NCBI RefSeq assembly: GCF_021245805.1 | Contig: NZ_JAJJNF010000005.1 | Span: forward strand, 310,001 to 374,000 | Length of the DNA stretch: 64,000 bases | Direction of reading: 5' to 3' | DNA from: Mangrovimonas futianensis | Lineage (GTDB): Bacteria; Bacteroidota; Bacteroidia; Flavobacteriales; Flavobacteriaceae | Shown here: piece after piece, positions 60,171 through 64,000 of the stretch | Position numbering within the stretch: position 1 is the stretch's first letter | Layout: every line of letters starts with the position of its first letter | Position numbers and translations under genes: made by a program | The notes under the pieces: model-generated | Told to the model about the DNA's origin: nothing | Database searches by the model: none | The model's input: only the letters and a program-made list of their open reading frames with translations

Positions 60171-61928
60171 ATGGAACATTTTGTTGTATCGGCTAGAAAA
60201 TATAGGCCTCAAACCTTTAAGGATGTTGTGGGGCAACAAGCTATTACCAATACATTATTGAATGCCATTGAAAACCACCATTTGGCTCAAGCTCTTTTGT
60301 TCTGTGGTCCACGAGGTGTAGGAAAGACTAGTTGTGCTCGTATTCTAGCCAAAATGATTAACAGTGATGGGACAGAACAAGAAGGTGAAGATTTTTCATT
60401 TAATATTTTTGAGCTGGATGCTGCTTCCAATAACTCGGTAGATGATATTAGAAATCTTACTGACCAAGTACGAATACCACCGCAAGTTGGAAAGTATAAA
60501 GTCTATATCATTGATGAGGTCCATATGTTGTCTCAAGCTGCATTTAATGCTTTTTTGAAAACTTTGGAAGAACCTCCAAAGCATTGCATCTTTATTTTAG
60601 CAACCACAGAAAAGCATAAAATTATACCTACCATCCTATCCAGATGTCAGATTTTTGACTTTAAACGAATTACTGTAAAGGATGCTAAAGAATACCTGAA
60701 GTATATTGCCGAAGAACAAGGAATAGAAGCTGAAGATGACGCTTTACATATCATTGCTCAAAAAGCAGATGGGGCCATGAGAGATGCGCTTTCTATTTTT
60801 GATCGTGTGGTTAGTTTTTCTGGAAAACGCTTAACACGTCAAGCGGTAACAGAGAATTTAAATGTCCTAGATTATGAGACTTACTTTAAAAGTACAGACC
60901 TAATCCTAGAAAACAATATACCTGAATTGTTGATTCATTTTAATCAAATTCTATCGAAAGGATTTGAAGGACAACATTTCATTACCGGATTGGCTAGCCA
61001 CTTTAGGGATTTAATGGTTTGTAAAAATCAATCAACTGTTGAGCTTTTGGAAGTTGGGGACGAAACTAAGGAAAAATATCTCTTACAGGCTCAAAAGGCC
61101 TCCATGGACTTCCTCATCAAGGCCATTGATTTGGCCAATGACTGTGATCTCAAATACAAGAACAGTAAAAATCAAAGACTGCTTGTAGAATTATGTTTAA
61201 TGCAACTTGCCTCCATCACTTTTGATGGAGAAAAAAAAAATAGCAAAAACTACATAATTCCGGCCAGCTATTTTAAAGCTAAGGGAATTGAACCTATCAA
61301 AGTTCAGAGACCTTCTTCCATTTCCAGTCCCAAAACAGTTCCTGCTTCATCTCCTCAACAAGTGGAAGAAACAGAACAAGAGGAATTACAAAATCTTTCT
61401 ACCTCTTCTTTAGGTAAAGAGGAAGAACCGAAAACACCTTTACCTAAAGTCAATATAAACATCCCGAAAAAAGAAACATCCGGACTATCCTTAAAGAGTA
61501 TAAGAGCTCAAAAGGAACATAGTCTTAAACAAATTGAAGTTGAACCAAGTATCGATGACCAGCCAAAGGATGATTTCACCGAGGAACAATTATTAACGGT
61601 TTGGAATGAATTTGTCGAAGACTTACAAAAGAAGGGGAAATTTAATTTGGCGTCCATCTTGTCTATAGACACTCCTAAATTGAAAGATCAAACCATTCAT
61701 TTGGCTTATCCTAATGAAACCAATAAAGTAGAAGTTGAAAGAAGCCAATATCCACTTATGAGCTTCATTAGAAAACGATTAAATAATTTTTCTATTAACT
61801 TAGCCATTGAGGTAAATGAGGAAATAGAAAAACAGTATGCGTTTACCACAAGGGAAAAGTTTGAAAAATTAAATGAGAAAAACCCCATGTTGGATGTATT
61901 GAGAAAAACCTTTGATTTAGATATCTAG
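60171..61928 (+). CDS. dnaX: DNA polymerase III subunit gamma/tau
   Basis: 585 residues. An AAA+ clamp-loader ATPase: Walker A GPRGVGKTS, IIDEVHMLS (Walker B), then the SRC motif in PTILSRCQIFDF. The zinc-binding cysteine cluster that follows Walker A in E. coli is missing; the segment AKMINSDGTEQEGEDFSFNI replaces it. I believe this is usual in Bacteroidetes. A low-complexity linker (about residues 380-460) leads to a C-terminal tau-like region. It loads the sliding clamp. No frameshift slippery signal was evident. The lipoprotein gene starts three bases later. Confidence 0.93.
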   Translation: MEHFVVSARKYRPQTFKDVVGQQAITNTLLNAIENHHLAQALLFCGPRGVGKTSCARILAKMINSDGTEQEGEDFSFNIFELDAASNNSVDDIRNLTDQVRIPPQVGKYKVYIIDEVHMLSQAAFNAFLKTLEEPPKHCIFILATTEKHKIIPTILSRCQIFDFKRITVKDAKEYLKYIAEEQGIEAEDDALHIIAQKADGAMRDALSIFDRVVSFSGKRLTRQAVTENLNVLDYETYFKSTDLILENNIPELLIHFNQILSKGFEGQHFITGLASHFRDLMVCKNQSTVELLEVGDETKEKYLLQAQKASMDFLIKAIDLANDCDLKYKNSKNQRLLVELCLMQLASITFDGEKKNSKNYIIPASYFKAKGIEPIKVQRPSSISSPKTVPASSPQQVEETEQEELQNLSTSSLGKEEEPKTPLPKVNINIPKKETSGLSLKSIRAQKEHSLKQIEVEPSIDDQPKDDFTEEQLLTVWNEFVEDLQKKGKFNLASILSIDTPKLKDQTIHLAYPNETNKVEVERSQYPLMSFIRKRLNNFSINLAIEVNEEIEKQYAFTTREKFEKLNEKNPMLDVLRKTFDLDI

Positions 61929-61931
61929 ATT

Positions 61932-62504
61932 ATGAAATATGTGTTTCAATTAGCCATTCTCTGTCTTGCCATTCTTTTTTTTAATTGTGATGGAAGGGAG
62001 CGCATGAAAAAAACTCCCAAAGAAGTATTACAAGAACACAAACTACTTGACTCTTTTTCAGAAAACATTAAATACTTTCCTGAAAGTTATAACCAAGTTG
62101 AAACAGATACAACTATGGCTTCTGGATTTCGAGTTCATATTTTAAATTACACAGATATGAATTCTGCAGTTTTAAACGAATTTGAAACAGATTCAATTGT
62201 AAACAAACACTACTATAGAGATCAAATCACCCACATAGAAGTTGCTAAAAATGATGAGCTAATTTTTGAAAAAGCTTTGGATAAATTAGAACTTATAGCA
62301 CTTTTTCCTGATAACAAACCCGAAATATTAGCCAGTCAATTATCAGGATCATGGCTCAATCAAGAACATTCTACCGATCAAAAGGTCATTTTGGAATTGA
62401 ATTTATGTCGACCAGAATCTGATATTTGTTTGTTCTATAATTTGATTGTTGAAGAAAATGGATCCTATCAAATTATTGAAGTAGAACCAGAAGAAATTAT
62501 TTAA
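61932..62504 (+). CDS. DUF4738-like lipoprotein
   Basis: 190 residues. The signal sequence ends ILFFNC (Cys19), a lipobox, followed by DGRERMKKTPKEVLQEHKLL. The body is beta-rich and fits the DUF4738 pattern found in Bacteroidetes. Function unknown. It lies between dnaX and miaE with gaps of three and one bases, so it is in their transcript. Confidence 0.7.
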   Translation: MKYVFQLAILCLAILFFNCDGRERMKKTPKEVLQEHKLLDSFSENIKYFPESYNQVETDTTMASGFRVHILNYTDMNSAVLNEFETDSIVNKHYYRDQITHIEVAKNDELIFEKALDKLELIALFPDNKPEILASQLSGSWLNQEHSTDQKVILELNLCRPESDICLFYNLIVEENGSYQIIEVEPEEII

Positions 62505-62505
62505 A

Positions 62506-63087
62506 ATGTTAGGCCTTAAACTTCCCACAGACCCTCGCTGGGTCAATATCGTAGAAAAGAATATTGAAGAGATCTTGACAGATCACGCTTACTGCGAGCA
62601 AAAAGCAACAAGTACAGCCATTTCGCTTATTGTTAGTTTTCCTGAATACACTGAATTGGTTCAAGAAATGACTGCTTTGGTCAAAGAGGAAATAAGCCAT
62701 TTTAAAATGGTTCATGATAAAATCATTGATAGAGGTTGGAAACTGGGTCGCGACCGTAAAGATGATTACGTGATTGCCTTACTTAAGTTTTTCCCTAAAG
62801 GCGGCAGCAGAACCGATCAATTGGTACACAGACTGCTTTATGCCGCATTAATTGAGGCAAGAAGTTGTGAGCGCTTCAGACTTTTGTCCGAAGAATTAAA
62901 AGACAAGGAATTGGCAGAGTTTTATAGAAGACTTATGGTTAGCGAAGCAAATCATTACACCATGTTTTTAGGATTTGCTAGACAATATGGTGACCGAGAA
63001 GCGGTTGATAAAAAATGGCAGGACCTCTTAGATTATGAAGCCAATATCATGAAAGATCTCGGAAAAAAGGAAACGATTCATGGATAA
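62506..63087 (+). CDS. miaE: tRNA-(ms2io6A)-hydroxylase
   Basis: 193 residues of the ferritin-like di-iron fold. Iron ligands are expected in DHAYCEQKATS (Glu), ALVKEEISHFKMVH (Glu and His), AALIEARSCERFRLL (Glu) and MVSEANHYTMF (Glu and His). It hydroxylates the isopentenyl-type side chain at tRNA position 37. No miaA or miaB is in the window. One base separates it from the preceding lipoprotein gene. Confidence 0.92.
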   Translation: MLGLKLPTDPRWVNIVEKNIEEILTDHAYCEQKATSTAISLIVSFPEYTELVQEMTALVKEEISHFKMVHDKIIDRGWKLGRDRKDDYVIALLKFFPKGGSRTDQLVHRLLYAALIEARSCERFRLLSEELKDKELAEFYRRLMVSEANHYTMFLGFARQYGDREAVDKKWQDLLDYEANIMKDLGKKETIHG

Positions 63088-63131
63088 GTAGAGATTTTTA
63101 GTATATTCACTTTGAACCAAATTCTAAACCT

Positions 63132-64000
63132 ATGAAATCAAGCTACTTATTCCTTCTTCTTATACCCTTTAATATGTTCTCCCAAAACTTGGTTGGAGAT
63201 TGGTATCTAGATCATATAATTTTTGAAGGCGAAACTCGCTATAGTACCATACCTAATGCTATTAACACCATACAGTTCTTTGAGAATGGAACTTTTCAGG
63301 GCGAAACTTGTGATAATGGGTTCAATGGAAGTTATAATATTAGTAGTGATTATTTTATTTCCGAGTTTAGTGCTTTAGCAGGAATTTGCAATTTCACCTT
63401 GGAAACTGATTTTTTTTTACATCCCTTATTTTGGAATTGTCTCAGCCCCAATAACCTCGAAACTGGCACACTTTTAAGCAGCTCGTTTGATATTTCAGGC
63501 CTAGGGGAAGAAAGCATTTTATACCTTATCAGAGAAGATGGTAATCAAGCCGTTTATACAAAAACACTACCTGAAACCAATGAGCTACCAGGAGTTTGGT
63601 ATATTAATCAAATCACCTATAACAATGAAGTCTATACGAATTCTTATAATTCATCCTCATTCATAGAATTTACACTAGATGGTGAATCTGAATACGGAAT
63701 AAATTTTATTGGTGAAGGAGTTTGTAATACGTTTGGAGGTGTTTACAGAATGACAAATAACACAAATTTTTTAGATTTAGATAGTTATTATAATAATTCG
63801 GGAGAGCTAAATTCTTGTGAAACTGTTGAACAAAATTTATTTGAGGACTATTTATTCGACATTCTTTCTTTAGATAATGATGGTATTGCTTATGAAAGTT
63901 ATCAATTTCAAGTTTCAGGAGAAGGTGATTCTCAAGAATTGATTATAACTAAAACATCAGGAGACTCTACAGGAGGTAAATCTACAACACCCACTGATGT
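63132..64000 (+). CDS. Exported lipocalin/META-like repeat protein (partial, right edge)
   Basis: An open frame from the ATG at 63132 continues to the window end without a stop. The signal peptide (IPFNMFSQ, residues 1-18) is followed by two related modules: LVGDWYLDHIIFEGE at about residue 20 and LPGVWYINQITYNNE at about 152. Each is followed by an FF/F-glycine-rich strand and a Cys pair (TCDNGFNGSY and VCNTFGGVYR). The pattern suggests a lipocalin-like or heat-shock META-type barrel repeated twice. A T9SS sorting domain may follow outside. Function unknown. Confidence 0.75.
   Translation, partial: MKSSYLFLLLIPFNMFSQNLVGDWYLDHIIFEGETRYSTIPNAINTIQFFENGTFQGETCDNGFNGSYNISSDYFISEFSALAGICNFTLETDFFLHPLFWNCLSPNNLETGTLLSSSFDISGLGEESILYLIREDGNQAVYTKTLPETNELPGVWYINQITYNNEVYTNSYNSSSFIEFTLDGESEYGINFIGEGVCNTFGGVYRMTNNTNFLDLDSYYNNSGELNSCETVEQNLFEDYLFDILSLDNDGIAYESYQFQVSGEGDSQELIITKTSGDSTGGKSTTPTD

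Noticed and set aside
60171..61928. Missing zinc cluster in DnaX as a sign of damage
   Set aside because: The frame is intact and all ATPase motifs are present; replacement of the zinc module is, to my knowledge, common in this phylum.
1..64000. CRISPR arrays, prophage, IS elements or plasmid origin
   Set aside because: No spaced direct repeats, transposase, integrase, phage structural gene or replication initiator was seen.

Overview
The window is about 64 kb of AT-rich chromosome from a member of the Bacteroidetes, almost certainly family Flavobacteriaceae. The evidence is a T9SS type A sorting domain, repeated TAnnTTTG promoter motifs (the -7 element of the Bacteroidetes primary sigma factor), few Shine-Dalgarno-like sequences, and families such as DUF4159, DUF3822, DUF4738 and SYLF proteins in a typical flavobacterial housekeeping background. 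Genus cannot be fixed from this sequence. I see no prophage, insertion sequence, CRISPR array or plasmid origin.

Layout. 1-10.8 kb: tamB (minus, cut by the left edge), divergent from tsaD, then a run with a parvulin isomerase, rsmE, a DUF4159 protein, a SpoU-type methyltransferase, an AI-2E-family membrane protein, a THUMP-like methyltransferase and a HAD phosphatase. 10.9-11.2 kb: tRNA-Ser(GCT), tRNA-Pro(TGG) and tRNA-Arg(TCT) with one promoter and one terminator. 11.2-16.5 kb: a roughly 5.2-kb insertion-like segment. It carries a large T9SS-secreted propeller/Big2 protein and a TPR-HTH membrane regulator, and is bounded by a fragment of the pgpH 3' end on the left and the intact pgpH on the right. 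18.6-32.1 kb: thiolase, NlpC/P60 peptidase, a TPR protein with gyrA, clpC, hutH, a TlpA-like lipoprotein and a bifunctional NAD(P)HX repair enzyme. 32.1-37.0 kb: the thrABC operon preceded by a Thr/Ile-rich leader peptide, which looks like an attenuator.

37.2-38.6 kb: an ArsR/SdpR-like repressor with a palindromic operator candidate, an SdpI-like membrane protein and a DUF2721 protein. 38.6-41.8 kb: a lipoprotein operon with a PhoX/DUF839-like protein and an imelysin-like/di-heme cytochrome c peroxidase fusion. 42-51.6 kb: Xaa-Pro aminopeptidase, gcvT, an RmlD-like reductase, pterin dehydratase, an S41 protease with a partner surface protein, a YebC-family protein and a carboxypeptidase-regulatory-domain protein. 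51.7-56.9 kb (minus): a RecD-like helicase and DUF4126 protein lead into a Kdo activation/modification operon (kdsB, HAD, KdnB-like Fe-alcohol dehydrogenase, PlsC-like acyltransferase). 57-64 kb: a DUF3822-rsmD operon, a SYLF protein, rnpB on the minus strand, dnaX, a DUF4738 lipoprotein, miaE and a secreted protein cut by the right edge.

Most of the window is ordinary core genome. The points most worth following are the pgpH 3'-end duplication around an inserted segment, the threonine leader peptide, the imelysin-peroxidase fusion beside a PhoX-like protein, the KdnB-like gene in the Kdo operon, and the operator palindrome of the SdpR/SdpI-like pair.
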